From positions 186,001 through 250,000 of the forward strand of contig CAVSDD010000007.1 in NCBI GenBank assembly GCA_963726795.1: DNA of 64,000 nucleotides, read 5' to 3'. Source of the stretch: Hyphomicrobium_A sp963726795. GTDB taxonomy: Bacteria; Pseudomonadota; Alphaproteobacteria; Rhizobiales; Hyphomicrobiaceae. The position numbers and the translations under genes are program-made. Below the pieces are notes generated by a model that did no database searches, had not been told where the DNA came from, and saw nothing but the letters and a program-made list of their open reading frames with translations. Below are positions 28,832-36,559 of this stretch, one piece after another (position 1 is the first letter of the stretch; each line of letters begins with the position of its first letter).

Positions 28832-28883
28832 AACCGCCGCTAACCCGCTCGCCGTAACGAAAGCCCCGCCCTACCGCGAATAC

Positions 28884-28909
28884 CCGGGACGAAAGCAAAG
28901 TCGTCCCGG
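28884..28909 (+). promoter_or_regulatory. Hairpin next to the DUF1223 ribosome site
   Basis: A perfect 9-bp stem CCGGGACGA / TCGTCCCGG with an 8-nt loop ends 14 nt before the GTG start. Its last two G bases are also the first of the GGAGGG ribosome site, so folding would compete with ribosome loading. It has no T-run, so it is not a simple terminator of the zinc-finger gene. Confidence 0.4.
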
Positions 28910-28922
28910 AGGGCAGCCAATC

Positions 28923-29642
28923 GTGCGCCAACATTCCCTGTTCCTGGCAACGCTACTCGCGAGCGCGAGTTTCGTGAGCGCCGTGCATGCCAACCCACAT
29001 GCCGTGATCGAGCTCTTCACCAGCCAGGGTTGCTCCTCGTGTCCTCCGGCGGACCGCCTCTTCGCCGAACTGGCGCGGGATCCGCGGGTCATCACCCTGT
29101 CGCTGCCGGTCGACTATTGGGATCGACTGGGCTGGAAGGACACGTTCGCAAAGCACGCATTCACCGAGCGCCAAGCCGCCTATTCGAGCGAGCGGGGCGA
29201 CGGAGCAGTTTACACACCGCAGGCCGTCGTCAACGGCACCGTGCACGCGGTCGGCTCGCAGCGAGCAGCCATCGACGCGGCCGTTGCAGCGAGTGCCACA
29301 AGCTTCCCCGTGGCTTTGAGCGTGGAGCACGCGGGCGATCACATCGCGATATCGATCGGCGGCGCCGCAACCGCAGCGAAGACCGGAACCATTCTTCTTG
29401 TACCGTTTTTCGCGGCGCGTGACGTCCGAGTGGGCCGCGGCGAGAACGCCGACAGCACCGTCACCTACACCAACATTGCGAGGGACATCGTGGAGGCCGG
29501 CACCTGGTCAGGCGCTCCCGTCACTCTAAACATCCCGCTCAAAAGCTATGAGAGCTATGATGGCGTCGTCGTGATGCTGCAATCGGGGTCGACGGGTCGG
29601 CCGGGCGCGATCCTCGGTGCAGCCCGCACCGTCTTCCGCTGA
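28923..29642 (+). CDS. DUF1223 family exported thioredoxin-like protein
   Basis: 239-residue secreted protein. A signal peptide ends near VHANPHAV; then VIELFTSQGCSSCPPADRLF gives a thioredoxin-like CSSC motif. It continues with ITLSLPVDYWDRLGWKDTFA and VYTPQAVVNGTVHAVG, both typical of DUF1223. The motif suggests disulfide chemistry in the periplasm, though activity is not established for the family. Start is GTG 28923, with GGAGGG 9 nt upstream. Confidence 0.88.
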   Translation: MRQHSLFLATLLASASFVSAVHANPHAVIELFTSQGCSSCPPADRLFAELARDPRVITLSLPVDYWDRLGWKDTFAKHAFTERQAAYSSERGDGAVYTPQAVVNGTVHAVGSQRAAIDAAVAASATSFPVALSVEHAGDHIAISIGGAATAAKTGTILLVPFFAARDVRVGRGENADSTVTYTNIARDIVEAGTWSGAPVTLNIPLKSYESYDGVVVMLQSGSTGRPGAILGAARTVFR

Positions 29643-29687
29643 GGCCTGTCAACATTCAGCCCCCCAGAGATCGACGCGAGCCCGCGC

Positions 29688-30521
29688 TTATTCAGCCGGC
29701 ACGGCGGCGCGGGTCTGCGGTCGCGGCCGCACACGTGAAGCCAGCAGCAGGATGCCGCCGGCCGTCAGCACGTAGGCAAGCAGTTGGATGCCCGTCGGTC
29801 GGTCCGTGTAGCCGATCAGCACATGCAGCACGCGACCGGTCCAGGTGTTCTCGCCGAGCAGCCATGAGGTATCCCACAGCGTGCGGTCCATCACATCGAT
29901 GACGCCGGCATTCGAGAGCTGCCGCATCGCCTCGGCGGCAAGGCCAGCGGCCAGCAGCGTGACCAGCGCGCCGGTCACCGCGAACACGCGGCGCAACGGC
30001 ACGGCCATGAGGCCCGTGTAAACGACCCCGGAAACGAGCGCCCCCAAGACAAGACCCCCGAGCGAGCCGGCGATGAGCGCTGGCGCCTGCCCCGGTCCCT
30101 GCATGGCGATGCCGGTGAGGAATAGAACGACCTCGCTGCCCTCGCGCATCACGGCCGCGCCAACTGCAATGCCAAGTATGAAAACGAACTCGCGCCCGGC
30201 AAGCACCGATTGGCCGAGTTCGCGCAGCTTGGCCGTCATCTCACGGGCGTGTTGGGCCATCCAGACGACGTGCCAGGCCAGCATCACAACGGCGAGTAGC
30301 AGCACGCCGGCGGTGAAGATTTCCTGCCCACGACCGGCGAATGCGTCGGAGATTTGCGCGGCAAACAGCGCGACGATCACCGAGCCGGCGAGCCCCGCCA
30401 AAATACCGAGCGTCACCGCCTTGCCGCGACCGGGAACCCCGCGCGAAGCGGCGAGGACGACCCCGATGATCAGGCCGGCCTCGAGAACCTCGCGAAAAAC
30501 GATGATGAGCGCCGCAAGCAC
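29688..30521 (-). CDS. FTR1 family high-affinity iron permease
   Basis: 277-residue inner-membrane permease with seven predicted helices. The two iron-binding motifs are REVLE (residues 10-14, in helix 1) and REGSE (126-130), the REXXE pattern of FTR1/EfeU. It carries ferric iron after periplasmic oxidation. The cupredoxin gene ends 5 nt upstream, so the two form an operon; no EfeB-type peroxidase is next to them. C-terminal tail is Arg-rich and cytoplasmic. Confidence 0.9.
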   Translation of the reverse strand: MLAALIIVFREVLEAGLIIGVVLAASRGVPGRGKAVTLGILAGLAGSVIVALFAAQISDAFAGRGQEIFTAGVLLLAVVMLAWHVVWMAQHAREMTAKLRELGQSVLAGREFVFILGIAVGAAVMREGSEVVLFLTGIAMQGPGQAPALIAGSLGGLVLGALVSGVVYTGLMAVPLRRVFAVTGALVTLLAAGLAAEAMRQLSNAGVIDVMDRTLWDTSWLLGENTWTGRVLHVLIGYTDRPTGIQLLAYVLTAGGILLLASRVRPRPQTRAAVPAE

Positions 30522-30526
30522 GATCG

Positions 30527-30898
30527 TTACTCCGCGATGATGGTGCCCTTGGCGGTGTCCTCGTTGTACTCGCCGACGAACTTGTAGGAGCCTTTGGCGA
30601 GCGGCTTGAGGCGGATCGTGGCGCTGGCGTTGCCCGCGATGACCTTCTCGACGCCAAGCGGGTGGCTCTCGAATTCTTCGGGCGTGGCGTCGCTGTTCTT
30701 CACAGTGAGCTTAACTGCGGTGTCGGCGGGGATCTTGATCTCGGCGGGGGTGAACTTGTGATCCTTGAGTTCGATCGTGAATTCTTTCTCCTCCGCGGCG
30801 CGAGCGGGCAAGACCAGGCCGGTGACGGCGGTGGCGAGCAGCAAGAGCGCGGCGGGGAAACTCCAGGCAGCAATCCGAGCGCCCGACTTGTGCAGCAT
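30527..30898 (-). CDS. Cupredoxin-like periplasmic protein (EfeO N-terminal type)
   Basis: 123-residue protein. The signal peptide region MLHKSGARIAAWSFPAALLL is cleaved near ARAAEE. The mature cupredoxin fold reads EFTIELKDHKFTPAEIKIPAD, then LTVKNSDATPEEFESHPLGVEKVI and YKFVGEYNEDTAKGTII. The EFESHPL stretch matches EfeO-type and FTR1-linked cupredoxins, with a His and Glu pair as possible metal ligands; the classical blue-copper Cys is absent. Likely hands iron to the permease next door. Start 30898 has AGGAG at the right spacing. Confidence 0.85.
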   Translation of the reverse strand: MLHKSGARIAAWSFPAALLLLATAVTGLVLPARAAEEKEFTIELKDHKFTPAEIKIPADTAVKLTVKNSDATPEEFESHPLGVEKVIAGNASATIRLKPLAKGSYKFVGEYNEDTAKGTIIAE

Positions 30899-31056
30899 CT
30901 GGAACTCCTGAGAAGCGTGGTGTGCGATTTCGACAGCGCCTAGCACATGCGCTAAGTCGACTTGCGCTGTCAAGATTGACCCGACGCGTGCGACCAAGAC
31001 GCAAGCGCGGGTGGGAAGCCAAGGACTGCCACGCGATCGCCACTGGAGGTCGCTTG

Positions 31057-31509
31057 TCAGCGCCCGCGCAACCGGCGCAACCGCGTACAGAATTCTGTCG
31101 GTGTCAGGATCGTCTCCGTCGGGTCCTCGCTACCGAGCGTGTGAACGAGATCGGAATCGCCGGTGGCGGCCAAGGCATCGCGAAACTTTTTGTTCTGCTC
31201 AAAAAGAGCGTCGTAGGCGCGGTCGAGCAGCATCTGGTAGGCATCCGAGAGGCGGTCGACCGGCTTCCCACGCCACCAGAGCGTGCCACTCGTCTTCCAA
31301 TCGTACTGCCGTCCCCTTCCCTGCGCCTCGCCGCCCGACAGCGCGCACAGCCGCTCCTGCTCATCAGGGTCCTCGACTTTGAGACCCTGCACGAAGCCTT
31401 CCATCGACCCGCAAATCACACCGTCGAACTCGAACCGATGGGGTGCAAAGTTGCTGAGCGCACCGCCGGGAAAAGGTGCTTTGGCTTTGATATCAATCGG
31501 GTTGGTCAT
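31057..31509 (-). CDS. NADAR family protein
   Basis: 150-residue protein. It opens with PFPGGALSNFAPHRFEFDGV and CGSMEGFVQGLKV, matching the family pattern of LSNF, a phenylalanine-rich strand and an E-x-x-Q-x-x-K helix. NADAR proteins are thought to hydrolyse ADP-ribose or ribosylated intermediates (YbiA is linked to riboflavin intermediate removal). The nearby DUF/operon neighbours give no extra clue. ATG 31509 is used; the 18 upstream residues from 31563 are unconserved. Divergent from the small ORF at 31613. Confidence 0.75.
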   Translation of the reverse strand: MTNPIDIKAKAPFPGGALSNFAPHRFEFDGVICGSMEGFVQGLKVEDPDEQERLCALSGGEAQGRGRQYDWKTSGTLWWRGKPVDRLSDAYQMLLDRAYDALFEQNKKFRDALAATGDSDLVHTLGSEDPTETILTPTEFCTRLRRLRGR

Positions 31510-31593
31510 CAAACCGTTCTTCTTTAAGCAACTTGCGAAAGTGTAACTTTGCAGCCCGGACAAATCATGCCAAGCTGCCGTTATCGTTCAACA

Positions 31594-31612
31594 ATCGAAA
31601 GGAGGTGATCCG
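31594..31612 (+). promoter_or_regulatory. Extreme Shine-Dalgarno sequence
   Basis: GAAAGGAGGTGATCC is a 15-nt stretch that is fully complementary to the 3' end of 16S rRNA (GGATCACCTCCTTTC). It ends 1 nt before the ATG at 31613, much longer than a normal 4-6 nt ribosome site. No other such stretch was seen in the window. Confidence 0.85.
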
Positions 31613-31690
31613 ATGTCTAGTGGGATCTTGAGGACGGCGACGTCGCGGTCGCTGGAAATCAAGCCGGATCTGCCTCTTAGGTCGGCCTAA
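31613..31690 (+). CDS. 25-residue small protein or leader peptide
   Basis: Open frame of 25 codons, MSSGILRTATSRSLEIK then PDLPLRSA, preceded by a ribosome site with complete complementarity to the 16S 3' end. A terminator follows 57 nt after the stop, so it forms a compact transcription unit of about 180 nt. No Trp, His or other attenuation run is visible, so a classic leader is not supported. The peptide is basic and soluble, with no membrane segment. It could be a real micro-protein, a ribosome-trapping RNA, or a small RNA with a translated part. Confidence 0.55.
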   Translation: MSSGILRTATSRSLEIKPDLPLRSA

Positions 31691-31746
31691 CATCCAGCCT
31701 AGCGGCGCAGCGCGACAATCGCTGCTTTTCGCCGCCGAAGTCTCAC

Positions 31747-31778
31747 GGGGGCCGTCCTTTGGGCGGCCCCTTTGTCTT
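31747..31778 (+). terminator. Rho-independent terminator after the small ORF
   Basis: Stem GGGGCCG pairs with CGGCCCC (31764-31770) around a 9-nt loop, followed by TTTGTCTT. It ends transcription of the 31613 unit before the old yellow enzyme gene. Confidence 0.8.
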
Positions 31779-31881
31779 GCCGGGAGCCGGCTTTCAGCGC
31801 CAAACCGCCGCGCAGTCCTTGCCGCGCACCCGCCGCGCTCCTAAGTCGGACAAAGCTTGTTGCAGCGCCGAAGGAGCCACG

Positions 31882-33003
31882 ATGTCCGCCCCGATGAACG
31901 CCAAACTCCCGGGTCTCCAATCCACCGATCTCTTTGGTCCCGTGGCGCTTGGCCCCTACACGCTGCACAACCGCATCGTCATGGCACCGCTGACGCGATC
32001 GCGTGCGGACGACGCCGGAGTGCCCGGCCAGTTGCAGGCGACCTACTACGGCCAGCGCGCGACTGCCGGACTTATCGTAACCGAGGCGACCAATATCAGC
32101 GCCCAGGGCAAGGGCTACATCCGCACACCCGGCATTTGGACGAAGGAACAAGTCGCTGGCTGGAAACTGACCACCAAAGCCGTGCATGACAAGGGCGGCC
32201 GCATCTTCCTGCAGCTTTGGCATGTGGGTCGCGTTTCGCACCCAGATCTGCAGCCAGGCGGCGTGCTGCCGGTAGCGCCGAGCGCGGTTAAGGCCGACAA
32301 CCAGCAGGCCTATACCTACGACGGGTTCAAGCCGCTCGAGACACCGCGCGCGCTAGAGACCGATGAGATCCCCGGCATCGTCGCCGACTATGCCCACGGC
32401 GCCAAGTGCGCGATGGACGCCGGCTTCGACGGCGTCGAGATCCACGGCGCCAACGGCTATCTTCTGCAGCAGTTCCTCTCCGACAAAACCAACAAGCGCA
32501 CCGACCGCTATGGCGGATCGATCGAGAACCGCACGCGCATCGTGGTGGAGGTCGTGGACGCTGTCACGAAAGTCTGGGGTGGCGACAGGGTCGGGATCCG
32601 GCTGTCACCGCTGACGAAGTTCGCAGACATCGGCGATTCAAATCCCGAGCCGGTCTATCTGTCGCTGATCGAGCAGATCAATCCGTTCAATCTCGCATAT
32701 ATCCATGTGATCGAAGGCGACACCGGCGGCGATCGCAACCCGCCCGGCGCGTTCGATCTGCAGAAGCTCCGGCGTGCCTTCAATGGCCTCTATATGGCCA
32801 ACAACAACTACACGCTCGAACTGGCGCTCGAAGCCCGCGCCAAGAACCTCGCGGACCTCATTTGCTTCGGACGGCCCTTTATTTCCAATCCCGACCTTGT
32901 CGAGCGGCTGCACTCGGGCGCTCCGCTGGCCAAACCCGACCAGAACACATTCTATGCCGGCGAGGAGAAGGGCTATACCGACTATCCCTCGCTCGCAGGA
33001 TAA
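31882..33003 (+). CDS. Old yellow enzyme family ene-reductase
   Basis: 373-residue FMN flavoprotein of the NemA/OYE type. It folds as a TIM barrel: FGPVALGPYTLHNRIVMAPLTR at the start, GRIFLQLWHVGRVSHPDLQP in the middle, FDGVEIHGANGYLLQQFL (catalytic HxxN-type H and N) and DRYGGSIENRTR, then a C-terminal phosphate-binding region ADLICFGRPFISNPDL. It reduces activated C=C bonds or nitro esters with NADPH. Start at 31882 after GAAGGAG. Downstream gene is a small exported protein; no obvious operon. Confidence 0.92.
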   Translation: MSAPMNAKLPGLQSTDLFGPVALGPYTLHNRIVMAPLTRSRADDAGVPGQLQATYYGQRATAGLIVTEATNISAQGKGYIRTPGIWTKEQVAGWKLTTKAVHDKGGRIFLQLWHVGRVSHPDLQPGGVLPVAPSAVKADNQQAYTYDGFKPLETPRALETDEIPGIVADYAHGAKCAMDAGFDGVEIHGANGYLLQQFLSDKTNKRTDRYGGSIENRTRIVVEVVDAVTKVWGGDRVGIRLSPLTKFADIGDSNPEPVYLSLIEQINPFNLAYIHVIEGDTGGDRNPPGAFDLQKLRRAFNGLYMANNNYTLELALEARAKNLADLICFGRPFISNPDLVERLHSGAPLAKPDQNTFYAGEEKGYTDYPSLAG

Positions 33004-33131
33004 CGGCTCACGCGAGCCCCGGTTTATAAGCCCATGCACCGATTAGATTTATAGTGTTGCAGAAGCGGCCTAGCCGCGACGCCGCCGGCGTCCTAGCAAA
33101 CGACCACGGGGTATATTGCTAGGAGACACCC

Positions 33132-33398
33132 ATGAAAGCGAAACTCGCCGCCATCGCATTCGGCGTCGGCACCTGCGCGCTGCTGCTTGCGTCTTCCGCG
33201 AACGCCGGCTGCGTAACACGTCACGGTAAAGGCTGGGCTTGGACCGAAGACATGGCCAAATTCCAGGCCTGGGAAATTGTATCGCAGCTGCACGGAAGCT
33301 GGCCGTTGCCCGATTCCAACTTCCGTAACATCCGCTACAAGTGCAAACCCGACGGCAGCGGCTACACCTGCCTATCCACGATCCAAGTCTGCAAGTAA
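33132..33398 (+). CDS. Small exported Cys-rich protein
   Basis: 88-residue secreted protein. The signal peptide MKAKLAAIAFGVGTCALLLA is cleaved near ANAGC. The mature 60 residues have Cys at the start (GCVTRHGKGWAW) and a tail NIRYKCKPDGSGYTCLSTIQVCK with three more Cys, enough for two disulfides. The tail resembles that of the gene at 41660-41986 (RY-C, G-GY-C, final C). Ribosome site TAGGAGA lies 6 nt before the ATG, and a terminator follows. Function unknown. Confidence 0.75.
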   Translation: MKAKLAAIAFGVGTCALLLASSANAGCVTRHGKGWAWTEDMAKFQAWEIVSQLHGSWPLPDSNFRNIRYKCKPDGSGYTCLSTIQVCK

Positions 33399-33442
33399 GC
33401 AAGTCGTTTGATCGACCAGGGTGCGCAGGCGCCCATCGATAC

Positions 33443-33481
33443 GCGCCGGCGCGGCATTAAGCCCGCCGGCGCTTCTCTTTT
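33443..33481 (+). terminator. Rho-independent terminator after the small exported protein
   Basis: Stem GCGCCGGCG (33443-33451) and CGCCGGCGC (33464-33472) with a 12-nt loop, followed by TTCTCTTTT. It ends the 33132-33398 transcript and separates it from the bactofilin. Confidence 0.82.
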
Positions 33482-33592
33482 ACGCAATTGCAGCTTCGAC
33501 GTGCCGAACTGCTGGTATCTGCTCGCAAGCCGCGACATAATCATCGCCACACCTGCATGGACCACGGTCGCATGCCACCGAGGGAGGATTTC

Positions 33593-34048
33593 GTGTTCGG
33601 ACGCAATCTCAATCCAGAGACAAGGCCCCCGGGCGCGCGCTCGGGGTCCGACTGATCGAGCCCGGCGCCCGGCCTGTCGTCCGTCATCGGACCAGACCTG
33701 TCGATCATCGGGCAGAGGATCACACTCGTCTGCAAGAGCACACTCACGGTGACGGGCGAGGTCTTCGGCGACATCAACGGTAGTGAGGTGACCGTCGGCG
33801 AAACCGGGAGGGTCATCGGCATCATAACGGCGCGCAACATAGCCGTACACGGCACGGTGCAAGGGGCGCTGCGCGGCGAATCCGTGACGCTGCATTCAAC
33901 CGCAAACATCGAGGGCGACATCATCCAGAAGAATCTGGTGATCGCTGAAGGTGCCAAGTTCGACGGCCGCGTGCGCGCCGTGAGCGATCCGAGCGAGATT
34001 GAGCCGATATTCGACGTTGCCGCTCTTACCGCGGCGGCGATGAGCTAA
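33593..34048 (+). pseudogene. Bactofilin, interrupted by an in-frame TGA
   Basis: Reading from GTG 33593 (ribosome site GGGAGGATT) gives MFGRNLNPETRPPGARSGSD, then TGA at 33653-33655. The same frame continues without another stop as LSSVIGPDLSIIGQRITLV and KSTLTVTGEVFGDING, then AVHGTVQGALRGESVTL, to TAA... at 34048. The beta-helix is complete apart from the TGA, which is one base from CGA or TGG. A restart at GTG 33749 would make only 99 residues and lose the first strands. Bactofilins form cytoskeletal filaments. Convergent with the coiled-coil gene. Nonsense mutation or read error. Confidence 0.82.
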
Positions 34049-34071
34049 ACCAAAGTCAAACTGCGTGTTGG

Positions 34072-35526
34072 TCAGGCCGACGTTTTGTCGAGGCCGGTGA
34101 TGCGCTCAAGCAGGCGCGGCTTGCGGTTCTCGCCGCTTTGACCCTGCTCCTCCTTGGGACTGGAGGACGCAGTCTCGGCGCCTGGCTGGGATTCGGCGGG
34201 CATAACTTTCGTTTCGCCCTCTCCGGCGTCACCGTCGAGCGCCTTCAGGAAGCCGCTAACGCGGCGCGGATTGCCCTGCTGTGTTGTTTCATCGCTGCCG
34301 CCACGTACCAAGCGCGCGACGCGCGGGTCGTTGATCCGATCAACCAGCGGGCGCTTTGCTGGCTCGGCCGCGGCGGACCGCCGCGCTGGCCCCGTCGCCG
34401 GTACGCTGCCGCCCAGGCGGCGCATCTCTTCCATGAAATATGCAGCCTGACGCGCGAGCCGCTCGTTTCCGGCTGCGAGCTCGGCCCGCAGTGACTGGAT
34501 CGTACCGCCCTGCTCGTCGGAAAGCGCCTTCAGGGCACTGAGCCGCGCCTTGAGCGCGATCTTGCTGTCGCGGATTCCGCGCTCGTCCTTGTCGCCGGCC
34601 TCGTACGTTGTCAGCGCCGCCTTGAGCCGTGAGATCTCCGCTGACTGATCCTGATTGGCGGCCTTGAGACGGCGCAGCTCCGCTTGCACCTGCGGGTCGT
34701 CCGGTTTCGCCTCCGCCGGTCCGGGCATGGGCAGCGGCATTTCGGAGCGGCGCATTTTCGCCGGGCGGCTCGGCTCATGCGCGCCATTCTGGTTTTCGGC
34801 CTCGCGCGTGGCCGTGTCCGACGCTGGACCAGCCCGCGTGACCAATGCCTCCAGGCGCGCGATCTGCGAGGTCTGATTGCGCGTCTTGGAACGCAACGCC
34901 TCGATCTCGGTGCGCAGCGCAACCTCGCCTTCAAAGCGGGGATCGTTGAGCCCTTCGCGGCTGCGCGCGGCGCGCGTATTCAACGCGGCCTTCAGGCGAT
35001 GTATCTCGTCGGTCTGCTGGGTGTTGATCTGGGTCGCTTCCTCAAGCGCACGGCTCTGCTTTTCGCTCGACTGGCTGAGCGAGACGATCTCGCGATCGCG
35101 TTGGAACAGCAGCTTGCGAGCTTCGGCGAGGCGGTGCTCCACTTTCGGCAGGCGGTCCATGATCGTCTGCTCAAGCACGCGTCGCGCGTTCTCGTGCTCT
35201 TCGAGCGACGTGCGCTGGCCCGACAGCTCCGTCTCAAGACCGCTGATGGCGGCGTCGCGGCGGTTGAGCTCGACCATTTGCCGCGCAGAAGCGTCAGCCG
35301 CTTCCTCGACCCGCATCTCGAGCTTGTGAATCCGGATGGCGTACTCGGCGCGAAGGCGATCCTTGTCGGCGCGAATCTCCGCCTCGGTCAGCGGCATCGA
35401 GCGCTTCAGCGCTTCGGTTGTGAGGCGCGCCACGCGGCGCCGGTAGAGCGGCGACAGGAACACGGTCAGCAGGGCTGCCGAGAGGAAGCCGAGCCCCGCC
35501 AGCATGACCATCTCGATGCTGATCAC
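34072..35526 (-). CDS. Membrane-anchored coiled-coil protein of unknown function
   Basis: 484-residue protein. One N-terminal transmembrane helix (residues about 5-27, MLAGLGFLSAALLTVFL) is followed by long coiled-coil segments with many Glu/Arg heptads (about 50-215 and 275-375), split by a Pro-rich linker (MPLPMPGPAEAKPDDP). The last 100 residues are polar and probably unstructured. The layout suggests an inner-membrane scaffold facing the cytoplasm. No enzymatic motif. It follows the EipA gene by about 90 nt on the same strand. Related proteins occur in other Hyphomicrobiales without a known role. Confidence 0.78.
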   Translation of the reverse strand: MISIEMVMLAGLGFLSAALLTVFLSPLYRRRVARLTTEALKRSMPLTEAEIRADKDRLRAEYAIRIHKLEMRVEEAADASARQMVELNRRDAAISGLETELSGQRTSLEEHENARRVLEQTIMDRLPKVEHRLAEARKLLFQRDREIVSLSQSSEKQSRALEEATQINTQQTDEIHRLKAALNTRAARSREGLNDPRFEGEVALRTEIEALRSKTRNQTSQIARLEALVTRAGPASDTATREAENQNGAHEPSRPAKMRRSEMPLPMPGPAEAKPDDPQVQAELRRLKAANQDQSAEISRLKAALTTYEAGDKDERGIRDSKIALKARLSALKALSDEQGGTIQSLRAELAAGNERLARQAAYFMEEMRRLGGSVPATGPARRSAAAEPAKRPLVDRINDPRVARLVRGGSDETTQQGNPRRVSGFLKALDGDAGEGETKVMPAESQPGAETASSSPKEEQGQSGENRKPRLLERITGLDKTSA

Positions 35527-35616
35527 GTTTCAGACCTCAACAGCGGTTTGTGCACTGCAGCCACCCGCGTCTCCAACCATTGCAACCGCTGCCGGAACCG
35601 CTCGCCGCAAGGCGAC

Positions 35617-36417
35617 TTAAAACGGGTTCCACGTCGGCTCGCGGGTATACTTCAAATATCCGACGTTGGCACCTAGCCGGAGCCCGATGCCGGCGCGAAT
35701 GGGCGCCAAAGTCACGTTGCCATGCGTCTGATACTGGATACCGACGCCGCCAACGAAATACGCCGATCCTTGAACGCCGGCGTAGCGGTCGTAGATCTCC
35801 CAAGGTTCGTGCAGGTTGTACACCAGCACCATCGTCTTGGATCCTTCGCCGCCGAAGTCGTAGCCGATCGAGGGACCCTGCCAATAGACCTTGTGGGCAC
35901 CCGCGTCCTTTGTGAAAAGCGTGCCCTCTCCGTAACGCAGTCCGGCGACAAAAGCTCCGCCGGCATCCTCGCCCAGGATGTAACCGTTGGGACGGCCGGA
36001 TTTGCTGAATGAGTACTCGACGACGCTCGCCAAGCCCTTGCTCACCGAGCCGAAGAAATGCCGACCGGCGTCAAGGATCTCGTTCTGAGAGAAGGAATTG
36101 TGCGGGGCCTCGCCTGGAGGCGGGGCGTCCGGCGCATGGTAGGGCTCGCCGTAGCCTGCGTGGTCATCGGGCGGCTGCGGCGTCGGCGAAACCAGAGGGG
36201 CACGATCATCGCGCCTGTAGTTGTCGTCTTCCCGATAAACGCCACTCGGCCGATACGGCGGCGGTGCTGCGCCCGGATTATCGTAGGGATCAGCAGGCGG
36301 CGAATAGGCATCGCTGCCAGCAAATGCCGGCGCGGCCGCGGCGAGCGATCCGGCACTCAGCGCGGCCAAAGCAGACAAAACGAGGGGGAAACGAAGTCTC
36401 CGAGAAGGCTGCGACAT
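35617..36417 (-). CDS. eipA: EipA / DUF1134 envelope integrity protein
   Basis: 266-residue exported protein. A signal peptide (SALAALSAGSLAAAAPAFAG) is followed by a Pro/Tyr/Asp-rich disordered stretch up to about residue 105, then the DUF1134 domain: GYILGEDAGGAFVAGLRYGEG, WQGPSIGYDFGGEGSKTMVLVYNL and GIQYQTHGNVTLAPIRAGIG. In Brucella EipA is a periplasmic small beta-barrel needed for envelope integrity. Start taken at ATG 36417, with GGTGGA upstream; a GTG 12 nt earlier is also possible. The downstream coiled-coil gene may be co-transcribed. Confidence 0.88.
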   Translation of the reverse strand: MSQPSRRLRFPLVLSALAALSAGSLAAAAPAFAGSDAYSPPADPYDNPGAAPPPYRPSGVYREDDNYRRDDRAPLVSPTPQPPDDHAGYGEPYHAPDAPPPGEAPHNSFSQNEILDAGRHFFGSVSKGLASVVEYSFSKSGRPNGYILGEDAGGAFVAGLRYGEGTLFTKDAGAHKVYWQGPSIGYDFGGEGSKTMVLVYNLHEPWEIYDRYAGVQGSAYFVGGVGIQYQTHGNVTLAPIRAGIGLRLGANVGYLKYTREPTWNPF

Positions 36418-36559
36418 GGCGCGATCCACCGGGCTGGGCAGTGCTGCGCGGACGATCCGCGACTGCCTTCTAATGTGTGAATCCTTCGACGCAAAGTGTT
36501 ACCAAAGTGTGGCCGATACGCGATGCTGCAGCGCGCGATTGTGGCGAATTTGCCGCGTG

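Noticed and set aside
31594..31612. Possible 16S rRNA 3'-end remnant on the minus strand
   Set aside because: The minus strand reads GGATCACCTCCTTTC, but the sequence before it does not resemble the conserved 16S end (AACCTGCGGCT), so it is a ribosome site, not an rRNA fragment.
33653..33655. Selenocysteine codon in the bactofilin
   Set aside because: No SECIS-like hairpin directly follows and bactofilins are not known selenoproteins; a point mutation or read error is simpler.
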